A stretch of DNA of 59,002 bases, from positions 1-59,002 of the forward strand of contig JAPLPQ010000068.1 in assembly GCA_026400105.1 (NCBI GenBank), in the 5' to 3' direction. Source of the DNA: Burkholderiales bacterium (lineage in GTDB: Bacteria > Pseudomonadota > Gammaproteobacteria > Burkholderiales > Burkholderiaceae_C). Under the pieces are notes generated by a model. The model did no database searches. It saw only the letters and a program-made list of their open reading frames with translations, and was not told the origin of the DNA. This document shows positions 16,632 through 25,417 of the stretch, one piece after another. The first letter of the stretch is position 1; the number at the start of each line of letters is the position of its first letter. Both the position numbers and the translations under genes were made by a program.

Positions 16632-16733
16632 CGTGCGCGACTGGCGATAGGCCGGGGCCGGCCTAGCCGTCTCCGCCGAGGTGGGATTACCACTGGGGAG
16701 CGCACAGCCAATTCAGCCGTTCGCCTGGGCAGC
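16632..16733 (+). promoter_or_regulatory. ZTP (pfl) riboswitch upstream of glyA
   Basis: It shows the conserved pfl elements in order: GTGCGCGACTGGCG, a variable stem, GGTGGGATTACCAC-TGGGGAGCGCAC, and the distal TCGCCTGGGCAGC. P1 forms between GTGCG and CGCAC, and the GGTGG/CCACT hairpin is intact. ZTP riboswitches sense ZTP/ZMP, which build up when folate one-carbon units are short, and glyA is a well-established target. It sits 50 bp before the glyA start. Confidence 0.88.
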
Positions 16734-16784
16734 CCCTGTCACTGTCACGACCGCGCAGGGAAGCGTATTTTTCCAAGGACTGCC

Positions 16785-18029
16785 ATGTACGACCGTAACA
16801 TTCTGATCGAACAAACCGACCCCGAGCTGTTCGCCGCCATCCAGGCCGAGACCGCTCGCCAGGAACACCATATCGAGCTGATCGCTAGCGAGAACTATGC
16901 CTCGCCCGCCGTCATGGCCGCCCAGGGCAGCCAGCTGACCAACAAGTACGCCGAAGGCTACCCGGGCAAGCGCTACTACGGCGGCTGCGAGTTCGTCGAC
17001 ATCGCCGAGCAACTCGCGATCGACCGCATCAAGCAGATCTTTGGTGCCGACGCCGCCAACGTGCAGCCGCATTGCGGCGCCTCGGCCAACGAAGCCGTCT
17101 TCCTGGCCTTCCTCAAGCCCGGCGACACCATCATGGGCATGAGCCTGGCCGAAGGCGGTCACCTGACCCATGGCATGCCGCTGAACATGTCGGGTAAATG
17201 GTTCAACGTCGTCTCCTACGGTCTGAACGACAAGGAAGAGATCGACTACGACGCGATGGAAGCCAAGGCGCGCGAGCACCGCCCCAAGCTGATCGTGGCC
17301 GGTGCCTCCGCCTACAGCCTGCGCATCGATTTCGAGCGCTTTGCCAAGGTTGCCAAGGAAATCGGCGCGATCTTCATGGTCGACATGGCCCACTACGCCG
17401 GCCTGATCGCTGCGGGCGCCTACCCGAACCCGGTGCCGTTCGCCGACGTCGTGACCTCGACCACGCACAAGAGCCTGCGCGGCCCGCGCGGCGGCATCAT
17501 CCTGATGAAGGCCGAGCACGAGAAGGCGATCAACTCCGCGATCTTCCCGGGTCTGCAGGGCGGTCCGCTGATGCACGTGATCGCCGCCAAGGCCGTCGCC
17601 TTCAAGGAAGCCCAGGCGCCCGAGTTCAAGGCCTACCAGGAACAGGTGATCAAGAACGCCCAGGTCATCGCCGAGACCCTGACTGAGCGCGGCCTGCGCA
17701 TCGTCTCGGGTCGCACCGAGAGCCATGTCATGCTGGTCGACCTGCGCGCCAAGGGCATCACCGGCAAGGAAGCCGAAGCCGTGCTGGGCGCCGCCCACAT
17801 GACGATCAACAAGAACGCGATCCCGAACGACCCGGAAAAGCCGTTCGTGACCAGCGGCGTGCGCATCGGCACCCCGGCCATGACCACCCGCGGCTTCAAG
17901 GAAGAGGAAGCCCGCCTGACGGCCAACCTGATCGCCGACGTGCTGGACAACCCGCGTGACGAGGCCAACCTCGCCGCCGTGCGCGCCAAGGTCCATGAGC
18001 TGACCAGCCGCTTCCCGGTCTACCGCTGA
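16785..18029 (+). CDS. glyA: Serine hydroxymethyltransferase
   Basis: A PLP enzyme that converts serine and tetrahydrofolate to glycine and 5,10-methylene-THF, the main source of one-carbon units. It has 414 residues. The PLP lysine is K229 in [12 protein letters not shown], and the [14 protein letters not shown] and [17 protein letters not shown] motifs (the latter reading CGASANEAV) are present. The ATG follows CCAAGGA. Its expression is probably controlled by the ZTP riboswitch at 16632-16733. A strong terminator follows at once, only 13 bp before nrdR. Confidence 0.98.
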   Translation: MYDRNILIEQTDPELFAAIQAETARQEHHIELIASENYASPAVMAAQGSQLTNKYAEGYPGKRYYGGCEFVDIAEQLAIDRIKQIFGADAANVQPHCGASANEAVFLAFLKPGDTIMGMSLAEGGHLTHGMPLNMSGKWFNVVSYGLNDKEEIDYDAMEAKAREHRPKLIVAGASAYSLRIDFERFAKVAKEIGAIFMVDMAHYAGLIAAGAYPNPVPFADVVTSTTHKSLRGPRGGIILMKAEHEKAINSAIFPGLQGGPLMHVIAAKAVAFKEAQAPEFKAYQEQVIKNAQVIAETLTERGLRIVSGRTESHVMLVDLRAKGITGKEAEAVLGAAHMTINKNAIPNDPEKPFVTSGVRIGTPAMTTRGFKEEEARLTANLIADVLDNPRDEANLAAVRAKVHELTSRFPVYR

Positions 18030-18041
18030 TCGATCTGAATG

Positions 18042-18065
18042 CCCCGGCCTGGTGCCGGGGTTTTT
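18042..18065 (+). terminator. glyA terminator immediately before nrdR
   Basis: CCCCGGC-ctggt-GCCGGGG is followed by T5. The nrdR ATG lies 13 bp past the T run, so nrdR must rely on read-through or on a promoter overlapping this hairpin. Confidence 0.85.
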
Positions 18066-18078
18066 CATTTCAGCACCG

Positions 18079-18525
18079 ATGAAGTGCCCTTTCTGCGGCC
18101 ATGCCGAAACCCAGGTGGTGGAAACCCGACTGTCCGAGGACAGCGGCTTCGTGCGCCGGCGCCGACGCTGCAGCGCCTGCGACAAACGCTTCACCACCTA
18201 CGAGCGGCCCGAGGTCAGTTTTCCGATGGTGGTCAAGAAAGATGGCCGCCGGATCGAATACGACCCGGCCAAGCTGCGTGCCAGCCTGGCGCTGGCGCTG
18301 CGCAAGCGCCCGGTCAGCACCGAACAGGTCGATGCCGCGACCGAGCGGATCGAGGAAAAGCTGCTGAACCTGGCCGCGCGCGAGGTGCCGACGCACCAGC
18401 TCGGCGAACTCGTGATGCGCGAGCTCAAGAAGCTCGACAAGGTGGCCTATGTGCGCTTTGCCAGCGTCTACCGCAGCTTCGAGGACATCGACGACTTCAA
18501 GACCCTGGTCGACGAAGTGCGCTGA
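18079..18525 (+). CDS. nrdR: Transcriptional repressor NrdR
   Basis: 148 residues. A zinc ribbon with C3, C6, C31 and C34 (CPFC and CSAC) is followed by an ATP-cone domain ([22 protein letters not shown] through [15 protein letters not shown]). NrdR represses ribonucleotide reductase genes in response to ATP/dATP. The ATG at 18079 gives the canonical MKCPFC start. No clear Shine-Dalgarno precedes it (TTTCAGCACCG), which is odd given the terminator directly upstream. It converges with the DsbD_2-like gene. Confidence 0.96.
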   Translation: MKCPFCGHAETQVVETRLSEDSGFVRRRRRCSACDKRFTTYERPEVSFPMVVKKDGRRIEYDPAKLRASLALALRKRPVSTEQVDAATERIEEKLLNLAAREVPTHQLGELVMRELKKLDKVAYVRFASVYRSFEDIDDFKTLVDEVR

Positions 18526-18597
18526 GCGGCGCTGCAACCCTGCCGCCCGCCCAGGCGTAGCCGACCCAGTGCGTCAACAGGCACACGGACCGGCCGC

Positions 18598-19275
18598 TCA
18601 GGCGCACCAGAGCCCGGTCGGCTGGGTGATTCCCATCCAGAGCGCCCAGCCCGAAGTCGCTGCCAGGGCCAGGCCGGCAAGGCGCATGCCCCATTGGCCG
18701 GAACCGGCGTCCTTCAGGCGCAGCAGCAGCCAGGGTCCGATCACCAGCGACACCATGGTGCCGACAGCAAAGGCCGCCATCAGCAAGGCGCCGCTGAGCG
18801 CGCTGGCCGACAGCGAAGCCACCAGCAGCGCCGAATAGAGCAAGCCGCAAGGCATCAGGGCCCAGCCCAGCCCGAGCACGACCGGCGCGCGCGGCCCTAG
18901 CCGGGCCAGCACCGGCCGCGTCCGGCGCCAGACGCCCTGGCCCCAGCCGTCGACGAAGGCCGGCTGACGGCCGCGAGCCAGCAGGATCAGGCCCAGCAGC
19001 AGCGCCGCGACATGCAGCATGATCCAGAGCGGGCGCAGCACGGCGGTCTGGGTACCCATCCAGGCCAGGCCCTCGACGGTGCCACCGGCGAGCGCGCCGA
19101 GCAGGCTGTAGCCCAGCAGACGGCTGAGCTGGAAGCGCCACAGCGCCAGCGTACCCGACTGGCCGTTGCCGGCGCCGCGCGCAATGCCGGCGCAGGCGGC
19201 GCCACACATGACCACGCAATGCGGCCCTCCTACCAGCCCCATCAGCAGGGCGGAAACCATCATGGACGAAAGCAT
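18598..19275 (-). CDS. DsbD_2/TauE-SafE-like membrane protein of the cbb3 cluster
   Basis: 225 residues with about six hydrophobic segments. The N-terminal GGPHCVVMCGAAC motif and the mid-protein GWALMPCGLLYSALL are typical of the UreH/DsbD_2 (PF13386) group often annotated as sulfite exporter TauE/SafE family. Paired cysteines in these helices suggest metal or thiol-redox transport. Homologues commonly sit beside ccoS, hemN and fnr, and are thought to aid cbb3 oxidase biogenesis or metal handling; that is context-based. It lies 38 bp after hemN on the same strand, so it is probably under the same FNR-type promoter. Confidence 0.82.
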   Translation of the reverse strand: MLSSMMVSALLMGLVGGPHCVVMCGAACAGIARGAGNGQSGTLALWRFQLSRLLGYSLLGALAGGTVEGLAWMGTQTAVLRPLWIMLHVAALLLGLILLARGRQPAFVDGWGQGVWRRTRPVLARLGPRAPVVLGLGWALMPCGLLYSALLVASLSASALSGALLMAAFAVGTMVSLVIGPWLLLRLKDAGSGQWGMRLAGLALAATSGWALWMGITQPTGLWCA

Positions 19276-19313
19276 GGGTGAACTGTAGCAGTCCCCCGGT
19301 ATCCTCCGGGATT

Positions 19314-20693
19314 TCAGATGATCTTGGAGAAGCGGGCGCGGTCCTGGTCGCTCTGCAGGTACTTGTCGAAGGTCATGGCGATCGCGCGCACGAAATACCA
19401 GCCCTGTTCGGTCACCTCGAGGCTGGATGCATTGAGCTTGACCAGCCCCATGGCCACCATCTCGCCGAGCCGATCGAGCTCACGCGCGAAATAGGCTTTG
19501 AAATCAACCAGATGGGCATCGCTCACGGCCTCGAAATCGAGCTCGCCCTGGCACATGATGGCCATGATCACCGAGCGGCGCAGGATGTCGTCGCGGTTCA
19601 GTGCCAGTCCGCGCACGATCGGCAGCCGCCCCTGGTCGAGCGCGTCGTAGTATTCGTCCAGCGTCTTGGCGTTCTGGCTGTAGGTCGCGCCGATGCGGCC
19701 GATGGCCGAGACGCCGAGCGCGATCAGGTCGCAATCGGGCTGGGTGCTGTAGCCCTGGAAGTTGCGATGCAGGCGGCCCTGGCGCTTGGCGACCGCCAGC
19801 GCATCGCTGGGCAGCGCGAAATGGTCCATGCCGACATAGTCGTAGCCGGCATCGCCCAGCATCGCCAGCGAGTTCGACAGCATCGACAGCTTCTCGGACG
19901 GGCTCGGCAGTTCGGCGCTCAGGATGCGGCGCTGCGGCTTGAAGCGGGTCGGCAGATGGGCATAGGCATAGAGCGCGATCCGATCGGGTCGCAGCTGCTG
20001 GATCTGCTCCAGCGTATGGCGGAAGGACTCGGGCGTCTGCTTGGGCAGCCCGTAGATCAGGTCGACGTTGATCGACTCGAAGCCGATCTCGCGCGCGGCC
20101 TGCACCAGCGCAAACACCTGCTCGGCCGGCTGCACGCGGTGCACGGCCTTTTGCACCGTCGGATCGAAGTCCTGCACGCCGAAGCTCAGGCGGTTGAAGC
20201 CGAGCTGGTACAGGTGCTGCAGGCGCTCGGGCGTGACGGTGCGCGGATCGACCTCGATCGAGAACTCGCCGCCGGGCGTCAGGTTGAAATGGCGCTTGAT
20301 CATGTCAAGCAGGTCGCTGAGCTCGACGTCGCTCAGGAAGGTCGGCGAACCGCCGCCCAGATGCAACTGCGACACGTTGTAGCCACGGCCGAAATGCTCG
20401 ACCTGCAGCTCGAGTTCACGCGACAGGTAGCGCAGGTATTCGGCCGACTTGCTGTGGTGCTTGGTGATGACCTTGTTGCAGGCGCAGTAGTAGCAGAGCG
20501 ACTCGCAAAACGGAATATGCACGTAGAGCGACAATGGCAGCGCCATGGAGCCGGCGCGGCGCTGCTCGAGCGCCTGGATATAGTCGTCGCAGCCGAAGGC
20601 CTCGACGAAGCGGTCGGCGGTGGGGTAAGAGGTGTAGCGCGGCCCCGGCACATCGAAGCGCCGGAGAAGTTGCTCGTCGATTGCATGGCTCAC
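19314..20693 (-). CDS. hemN: Oxygen-independent coproporphyrinogen III dehydrogenase
   Basis: A radical-SAM enzyme that decarboxylates coproporphyrinogen III to protoporphyrinogen IX without oxygen, supplying haem in low oxygen. It has 459 residues. The [4Fe-4S] ligands are C63, C67 and C70 (CESLCYYC), followed by LHLGGGSPTFL and IEVDPRTVTPE, and a C-terminal HemN-specific domain. The start is GTG at 20693, with TTGGAG upstream; this begins the conserved VSHAIDEQLLRRFDVPGPRYTSYPT sequence (first residue read as Met). An FNR-type box 55 bp upstream supports anaerobic induction. Confidence 0.95.
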   Translation of the reverse strand: MSHAIDEQLLRRFDVPGPRYTSYPTADRFVEAFGCDDYIQALEQRRAGSMALPLSLYVHIPFCESLCYYCACNKVITKHHSKSAEYLRYLSRELELQVEHFGRGYNVSQLHLGGGSPTFLSDVELSDLLDMIKRHFNLTPGGEFSIEVDPRTVTPERLQHLYQLGFNRLSFGVQDFDPTVQKAVHRVQPAEQVFALVQAAREIGFESINVDLIYGLPKQTPESFRHTLEQIQQLRPDRIALYAYAHLPTRFKPQRRILSAELPSPSEKLSMLSNSLAMLGDAGYDYVGMDHFALPSDALAVAKRQGRLHRNFQGYSTQPDCDLIALGVSAIGRIGATYSQNAKTLDEYYDALDQGRLPIVRGLALNRDDILRRSVIMAIMCQGELDFEAVSDAHLVDFKAYFARELDRLGEMVAMGLVKLNASSLEVTEQGWYFVRAIAMTFDKYLQSDQDRARFSKII

Positions 20694-20747
20694 GGGCTGG
20701 TTCTCCAAGGTTGGAAGCGACTGTGCCGCATATTGCCAAAACTGCCC

Positions 20748-20761
20748 TTGACCTGGGTCAA
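20748..20761. promoter_or_regulatory. FNR/Anr box between hemN and fnr
   Basis: TTGACCTGGGTCAA is a perfect TTGAC-N4-GTCAA dyad, one base per arm from the FNR consensus TTGAT-N4-ATCAA. Its centre is 61 bp from the hemN start and 122 bp from the fnr start, compatible with activation of hemN and autoregulation of fnr. Confidence 0.8.
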
Positions 20762-20876
20762 ACAAGAATTTATGCCGATTGCAAAAAAAGTCCAGCCCAT
20801 GGCTGGCAGCAAGAAACGACCGGCTCAGGCGCTCGCGAGCCTGCCCGCTAGAATGCCTGGTTGATTGAGCATCATT

Positions 20877-21596
20877 ATGGATATACAAAGCATCAAAGTG
20901 GCCTGTTCCAGTTGCAACCTGCGCGAGCTCTGCATGCCCGTGGGCTTGAACCCGGACGAGATGAGCCGGCTCGATAGCGTGATCAGCACGCGCAAGCGCG
21001 TCAAGCGCGGCAGCGCACTGTTCAACAACGGCGACCGCTTCTCCTCGCTCTATGCCGTGCGCTCGGGCTTCTTCAAGACCCGGGTGACTTCGGTGGATGG
21101 ACGCGACCAGGTCACGGGTTTTCAGATGACAGGCGAAATCCTCGGCATGGACGGCATCGTCAACGACCATCACAGCTGCGATGCCGTGGCGCTGGAAGAC
21201 GCCGAGGTCTGCGTGATGCCGTTCGACCGGATCGAATCGCTCTCGCGCGAATTCAGCGCGCTGCAGCACCATGTGCACAAGATCATGAGCCGCGAGATCG
21301 TGCGCGACCACGGCGTCATGCTGCTGCTCGGCAGCATGCGGGCCGAGGAAAGGCTGGCGGCGTTCCTGCTGAACCTGGTGCAGCGCCTGCATTCGCGCGG
21401 CTTCTCGCAGTCCGAACTGGTGCTGCGCATGACGCGCGAGGAGATCGGCAGCTACCTGGGCATGAAGCTCGAGACCGTCAGCCGGACTTTCTCGAAGTTC
21501 GTCGAGGAAGGCATCATCGAGGTCAAGCAGCGTCATGTCCAGATCAAGGACACCGAAGCGCTGCGCCGGCTGGTCAATTCGCCGGCCGGCGACTGA
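20877..21596 (+). CDS. fnr: FNR/CRP-family oxygen-sensing regulator
   Basis: 239 residues. N-terminal cysteines C10, C13 and C19 plus C101 match the four [4Fe-4S] ligands of FNR. A cyclic-nucleotide-like barrel follows (GDRFSSLYAVRSG, GEILGMDGI). The C-terminal winged helix includes EEIGSYLGMKLETVSRTFSKF, with the E-x2-S-R recognition pattern of FNR. The ATG at 20877 is preferred over an in-frame TTG 12 bp upstream. It is divergent from hemN and convergent with the cbb3 operon, whose promoters carry matching boxes. Confidence 0.95.
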   Translation: MDIQSIKVACSSCNLRELCMPVGLNPDEMSRLDSVISTRKRVKRGSALFNNGDRFSSLYAVRSGFFKTRVTSVDGRDQVTGFQMTGEILGMDGIVNDHHSCDAVALEDAEVCVMPFDRIESLSREFSALQHHVHKIMSREIVRDHGVMLLLGSMRAEERLAAFLLNLVQRLHSRGFSQSELVLRMTREEIGSYLGMKLETVSRTFSKFVEEGIIEVKQRHVQIKDTEALRRLVNSPAGD

Positions 21597-21662
21597 TATT
21601 TTCCGACACCGGCCTCAGGTTGCGTCCGGCTTGGCCGCACAAGCAGCTGCGAGCCTGTTTTT

Positions 21663-21929
21663 TCACTTGTCAGGCTGAATCGAGGGCGACGCCACATGGT
21701 TGCGCGCCTTGATCGACGGCTGCATGCTCTCGATCTGCTCCGGTGTGAGTTCCTTGCCGACGCGCTGTGCCTCGCTGATGGGGTCGCGCTCCAATATCGG
21801 ATCGGAGCCACGTACGATGAGCACATAGGTGATCAGGGAGGCGACCACCACCAGCAGCGGTCCGCCTAACACCATCCACATCATGGGCTCGCGATACCAG
21901 GCTCGGCCTTGTAAGTTCTTCGGTTCCAT
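21663..21929 (-). CDS. Short FixH/CcoH-like protein
   Basis: 88 residues. One transmembrane helix (MMWMVLGGPLLVVVASLITY, about residues 15-36) has the GGPxxVV pattern of the FixH/CcoH N-terminus, and the C-terminal tail contains IKARNHVASP. Classical FixH proteins are roughly twice as long; this one lacks the periplasmic domain. It is the last gene of the cbb3 operon, 100 bp after ccoP, where ccoH often occurs, so a role in oxidase assembly is inferred. The ATG at 21929 precedes the first conserved residues; no strong ribosome site is seen. Confidence 0.7.
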   Translation of the reverse strand: MEPKNLQGRAWYREPMMWMVLGGPLLVVVASLITYVLIVRGSDPILERDPISEAQRVGKELTPEQIESMQPSIKARNHVASPSIQPDK

Positions 21930-22029
21930 GCTTGCCAATCTCGATAAATGAAGACGCCCTGGAGACCGGCACGGGTCATCCAGGGCTGTCGAGCGAGCCC
22001 GGAAGGGCTCGGATCGTGCCGCTCCAGGA

Positions 22030-22929
22030 TTACTTGGACGGGTGCGACAGACTCCAGACATAACCGGTCAGCACATGCAGCTGGTCTTCGGTCAGCTTGG
22101 ACTGCTGGGAAGGCATCACGTTGGTCTTGCCTTCGTTGATCATCTTCACGATGAAGTCAGCACCGAAGCCGTGCAGCCAGATATTGTCGGTCAGGTTGGG
22201 AGCCCCCACCGCCGGGTTGCCCTTGCCGTCAGCGCCGTGGCAGGCGGCGCAAGCCACGAACTTCTCCTTGCCAAGGGCTGCCTTGACCGGGTCGCTGGCG
22301 CTGCCCGACAGGCTCAGCACATATTCAGCCACGTTGCGCACATCGTCCGGGGTACCGACGGCGGCGGCCATCGGGGGCATGACGCCCATGCGGCCGTTGG
22401 CGATCGTGTTCTTGATATGCGCGGCGCTGCCATCACCCAGCCAGTCGCTGTCGGTCAGGTTCGGGAAGCCCTTGCCGCCACGTGCGTCGGCGCCATGGCA
22501 CTGGGAGCAGAAGTTCTGGTACAGGCGGTCACCGATCAGCTGGGCCTTGGGGTCCTTGGCCAGTTCGTCGACCGACATGGTCTTGAACTTCTCGTAGACC
22601 GGCGCGATCAGCGCCTTGAGCTTCTCGCCTTCCTTGGCGTGCTGACCGGCCGAGGTCCAGCCCAGCTGGCCGGCGCTGGTGCCCAGCGTCGGATACAGGA
22701 AGGCGTAGCCGATCGCGAACACGATGGTGAGCCAGAACAGGCCGACCCACCACTTGGGCAGCGGATTGTTCATTTCCTGCAGGTTGCCGTCCCAGACATG
22801 GCCGGTGGTATTGCCGGGACTGAACTTGACCTTACCGTTGCTCCACAGCACCCACACACAGTAGGCGATGGAGACGATGACGATGACGGTCACATACCAT
22901 GCCCAGAAACTGTTTACAAAGTCACTCAT
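22030..22929 (-). CDS. ccoP: cbb3-type cytochrome c oxidase subunit III (dihaem c)
   Basis: Membrane-anchored dihaem cytochrome c that passes electrons to the CcoO/CcoN core. It has 299 residues, with two N-terminal transmembrane segments (about 7-28 and 58-80) joined by the conserved HVWDGNLQEMNNPLPKWW segment. Two haem-binding sites follow: C141-SQ-C144-H and C227-AA-C230-H. The conserved methionine-containing GVMPPMA and NVMPS segments provide the axial ligands. It starts 17 bp after ccoQ and is part of ccoNOQP. Confidence 0.96.
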   Translation of the reverse strand: MSDFVNSFWAWYVTVIVIVSIAYCVWVLWSNGKVKFSPGNTTGHVWDGNLQEMNNPLPKWWVGLFWLTIVFAIGYAFLYPTLGTSAGQLGWTSAGQHAKEGEKLKALIAPVYEKFKTMSVDELAKDPKAQLIGDRLYQNFCSQCHGADARGGKGFPNLTDSDWLGDGSAAHIKNTIANGRMGVMPPMAAAVGTPDDVRNVAEYVLSLSGSASDPVKAALGKEKFVACAACHGADGKGNPAVGAPNLTDNIWLHGFGADFIVKMINEGKTNVMPSQQSKLTEDQLHVLTGYVWSLSHPSK

Positions 22930-22946
22930 GATGGTTCTCTTTCTCG

Positions 22947-23084
22947 TTATTCGTCTCGGAAGGGAAGACCGGACGCCTCATCGAAGTCGGACTTGTTCCG
23001 TCTGGACCAGGTCCAGACCATGATGGCAATGAAAGCCACGAAGCTGATCAGCGTCACGCCAATGCGCACGTCGGTGATGTCCAT
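22947..23084 (-). CDS. ccoQ: cbb3-type cytochrome c oxidase subunit CcoQ
   Basis: A 45-residue protein beginning MDITDVRIGVTLISFVAF. One transmembrane helix (about residues 8-25) is followed by the basic WSRRNKSDFDEAS segment and an acidic tail, typical of CcoQ/FixQ, which stabilises the oxidase. AGGAGG stands seven bases before the ATG. It lies between ccoO (15 bp) and ccoP (17 bp), which fixes the identity despite the short length. Confidence 0.92.
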   Translation of the reverse strand: MDITDVRIGVTLISFVAFIAIMVWTWSRRNKSDFDEASGLPFRDE

Positions 23085-23099
23085 GTCGCCCCTCCTGTT

Positions 23100-23729
23100 T
23101 TACTTGATGGCGGTGCCGAGAACCTGCAGGTAGGCAATCACAGCCTCAAGCTCGGTCTTGCCCTTGACTTCGTCAGCGGCCTTGGCGATTTCCTCGTCGC
23201 TGTAGGGCACGCCGAGCTTCTTCATCGCGGCCAGGCGACCCGGCATGATGGCAGCGTCGACCAGATCCTTTTCCAGCCAGGGGTAGGCCGGCATGATGGA
23301 CTCGGGCACCACGTCGCGCGGGTTGACCAGGTGGATACGGTGCCATTCGTCGGAGTAACGGCCGCCCACGCGGGCCAGGTCGGGACCGGTGCGCTTGGAG
23401 CCCCACTGGAAGGGGTGGTCATAGACCGACTCGCCAGCACGCGAGTACGGGCCATAACGCAGCGTCTCGGCCTGGAAGGGCCGGATCATCTGCGAGTGGC
23501 AGTTGTAGCAGCCCTCGCGGACGTAAACATCGCGACCGTACAGCTGCAGCGAGGTGTAGGGCTTGAGGCCCTCGACCGGCTGGGTAGTCGACTTCTGGAA
23601 GAACAGCGGCACGATTTCGAGCAGGCCGCCGACCGACAACACCAGCACGATCAGGACGATCATGAGGAAGTTGCTGGTCTCGATCCGCTCGTGCGTGAAG
23701 CCCTTGATGGGTTCGTTATGGTTAGCCAT
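23100..23729 (-). CDS. ccoO: cbb3-type cytochrome c oxidase subunit II (monohaem c)
   Basis: Monohaem cytochrome c subunit that relays electrons from CcoP to the catalytic subunit. It has 209 residues. A single N-terminal membrane anchor (about residues 20-44) is followed by the haem c site C74-YN-C77-H78 in [15 protein letters not shown]. The [18 protein letters not shown] segment supplies the axial methionine region. It follows ccoN by 13 bp. Confidence 0.97.
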   Translation of the reverse strand: MANHNEPIKGFTHERIETSNFLMIVLIVLVLSVGGLLEIVPLFFQKSTTQPVEGLKPYTSLQLYGRDVYVREGCYNCHSQMIRPFQAETLRYGPYSRAGESVYDHPFQWGSKRTGPDLARVGGRYSDEWHRIHLVNPRDVVPESIMPAYPWLEKDLVDAAIMPGRLAAMKKLGVPYSDEEIAKAADEVKGKTELEAVIAYLQVLGTAIK

Positions 23730-23742
23730 TTGTCTTTACTCC

Positions 23743-25197
23743 TCAGGCGTGGGCAGCGATGGCGGGGATTTGCACCAAGGGCAAGGCACCGGCTTTGAGG
23801 CCCTGGCGTGCGGTCATCACGGTGTTCCACAGCATCACGAGCATGCCGCTCAGGTAGAGCAGGCCGCCGACCAGACGGATGATGTAGAAGGGAATGGACG
23901 CCTTGACCGACTGCACGAAGGTGTAGGTCAGGGTGCCGTCGTCGTTGAGGGCACGCCACATCAGACCCTGGGTCACGCCCGAGATCCACAGCGCGGCAAT
24001 GTAGAGCACGATGCCGATGGTGGCGACCCAGAAGTGCAGTTCGATGGCAGGCACCGAGTACATCTTCTTCTGGCCGTACAGGCGCGGGATCAGGTAGTAG
24101 AGCGAACCCATGGTGACCAGGCCAACCCAGCCCAGAGCGCCCGAGTGCACGTGACCCACGGTCCAGTCGGTGTAGTGCGACAGCGCGTTGACGGTCTTGA
24201 TCGCCATCATCGGACCTTCGAAGGTCGACATGCCGTAGAAGGACAGCGAGACGATCAGGAAGCGCAGGATCGGGTCGTCACGCAGCTTGTGCCAGGCGCC
24301 CGACAGGGTCATGATGCCGTTGATCATGCCGCCCCAGGACGGTGCCAGCAGGATCAGCGAGAAGATCATGCCGACCGACTGGGTCCAGTCCGGCAGCGCG
24401 GTGTAGTGCAGGTGGTGCGGACCCGCCCACATATAGGTGAAGATCAGCGCCCAGAAGTGGACGATCGACAGCCGGTAGGAGTAGACCGGACGCTCGGCCT
24501 GCTTGGGAATGAAGTAGTACATCATGCCCAGGAAGGCGGCGGTCAGGAAGAAGCCGACCGCGTTGTGACCGTACCACCACTGGATCATTGCATCCTGGGC
24601 ACCGGCGTAGGCGGAGTAGGAATGCGTCCAGCTGGTCGGCAGCGCAGCGCTGTTGACGATGTGCAGCAGCGCGACGGCGATGATGAAGGCGCCGAAGAAC
24701 CAGTTGGCCACGTAGATGTGACGCACCTTGCGGGTGCCCACAGTGCCGAAGAACACGATGGCGTAGGCGACCCAGACCAGGGTGATCAGGACATCGATCG
24801 GCCAGATCAGTTCGGCATACTCCTTGCCCTGGGTATAGCCCAGCGGCAGGGTGATCACCGCCAGCAGGATGACCAGCTGCCAGCCCCAGAAGGTGAAGGT
24901 GGCCAGCGGGCCAGCGAACAGGCGGGTCTGACAGGTGCGCTGCACCACGTAGTAGCTGGTGGCGAACAGGCCGCAACCGCCGAAGGCGAAGATCACTGCA
25001 TTGGTGTGCAGCGGGCGCAGGCGACCGAACGAAGTCCAGGGCAGACCGAGGTTGAGCTCGGGAAAGGCCAGCTGGGAAGCGATGATCACGCCCACCAGCA
25101 TGCCGACCACGCCCCAGATCACGGTCATGATGGCAAACTGCCGGATGACCTTGTCGTTGAAGACCCCCGTTAGGGAATCCCTTGTTGTCACTGACAT
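23743..25197 (-). CDS. ccoN: cbb3-type cytochrome c oxidase subunit I (catalytic)
   Basis: High-affinity haem-copper oxidase core with haem b, haem b3 and CuB. It has 484 residues and about twelve transmembrane helices. Conserved histidine regions include [11 protein letters not shown] near the start, [28 protein letters not shown] and [17 protein letters not shown], which hold the haem and CuB ligands. The ATG at 25197 has GGAG upstream. Its promoter region contains an FNR-type box at 25256-25269. First gene of ccoNOQP, with ccoI and ccoS directly upstream on the same strand. Confidence 0.97.
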   Translation of the reverse strand: MSVTTRDSLTGVFNDKVIRQFAIMTVIWGVVGMLVGVIIASQLAFPELNLGLPWTSFGRLRPLHTNAVIFAFGGCGLFATSYYVVQRTCQTRLFAGPLATFTFWGWQLVILLAVITLPLGYTQGKEYAELIWPIDVLITLVWVAYAIVFFGTVGTRKVRHIYVANWFFGAFIIAVALLHIVNSAALPTSWTHSYSAYAGAQDAMIQWWYGHNAVGFFLTAAFLGMMYYFIPKQAERPVYSYRLSIVHFWALIFTYMWAGPHHLHYTALPDWTQSVGMIFSLILLAPSWGGMINGIMTLSGAWHKLRDDPILRFLIVSLSFYGMSTFEGPMMAIKTVNALSHYTDWTVGHVHSGALGWVGLVTMGSLYYLIPRLYGQKKMYSVPAIELHFWVATIGIVLYIAALWISGVTQGLMWRALNDDGTLTYTFVQSVKASIPFYIIRLVGGLLYLSGMLVMLWNTVMTARQGLKAGALPLVQIPAIAAHA

Positions 25198-25255
25198 ACA
25201 AACACTCCTATTAAAACACTGCTTTGAAGTTTCGACCCTGACAGCCAAATGGGTA

Positions 25256-25269
25256 TTGACCTGCGTCAA
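25256..25269 (-). promoter_or_regulatory. FNR/Anr box upstream of ccoN, overlapping the ccoS stop
   Basis: TTGACCTGCGTCAA is a perfect TTGAC-N4-GTCAA dyad. Its centre is 65 bp from the ccoN start, suitable for an FNR-activated promoter. The stop codon of ccoS (25266-25268) lies inside the box. Confidence 0.82.
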
Positions 25270-25403
25270 TCCCCATGAAAAATGCGCTGGCCTTCACGCT
25301 CCACGTTATCGAATTGTCCGCCTTGCAAGGCCCACCAGAACAGTCCCATGATGCCAAGCACCAGCAGGACCGACAAGGGAATGAGCAGATACATGGATTC
25401 CAT
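25266..25403 (-). CDS. ccoS: cbb3 oxidase maturation protein CcoS
   Basis: 45 residues. It starts [20 protein letters not shown], forming one transmembrane helix, then [20 protein letters not shown], the conserved CcoS signature. CcoS is needed for correct cofactor insertion in cbb3 oxidase. It lies 14 bp after the ccoI stop and about 68 bp before ccoN; its last codons are embedded in the FNR-type box of the ccoN promoter. Confidence 0.94.
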   Translation of the reverse strand: MESMYLLIPLSVLLVLGIMGLFWWALQGGQFDNVEREGQRIFHGD

Positions 25404-25417
25404 CGTTGACCTCTCCA

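Noticed and set aside
18598-19275. Assigning this gene as ccoG or ccoA
   Set aside because: It has neither the ferredoxin cysteines of CcoG nor the length and MFS pattern of CcoA; the DsbD_2/TauE-like label is safer.
21597-21662. Terminator between fnr and the fixH-like gene
   Set aside because: A T6 run exists, but no convincing GC stem directly precedes it.
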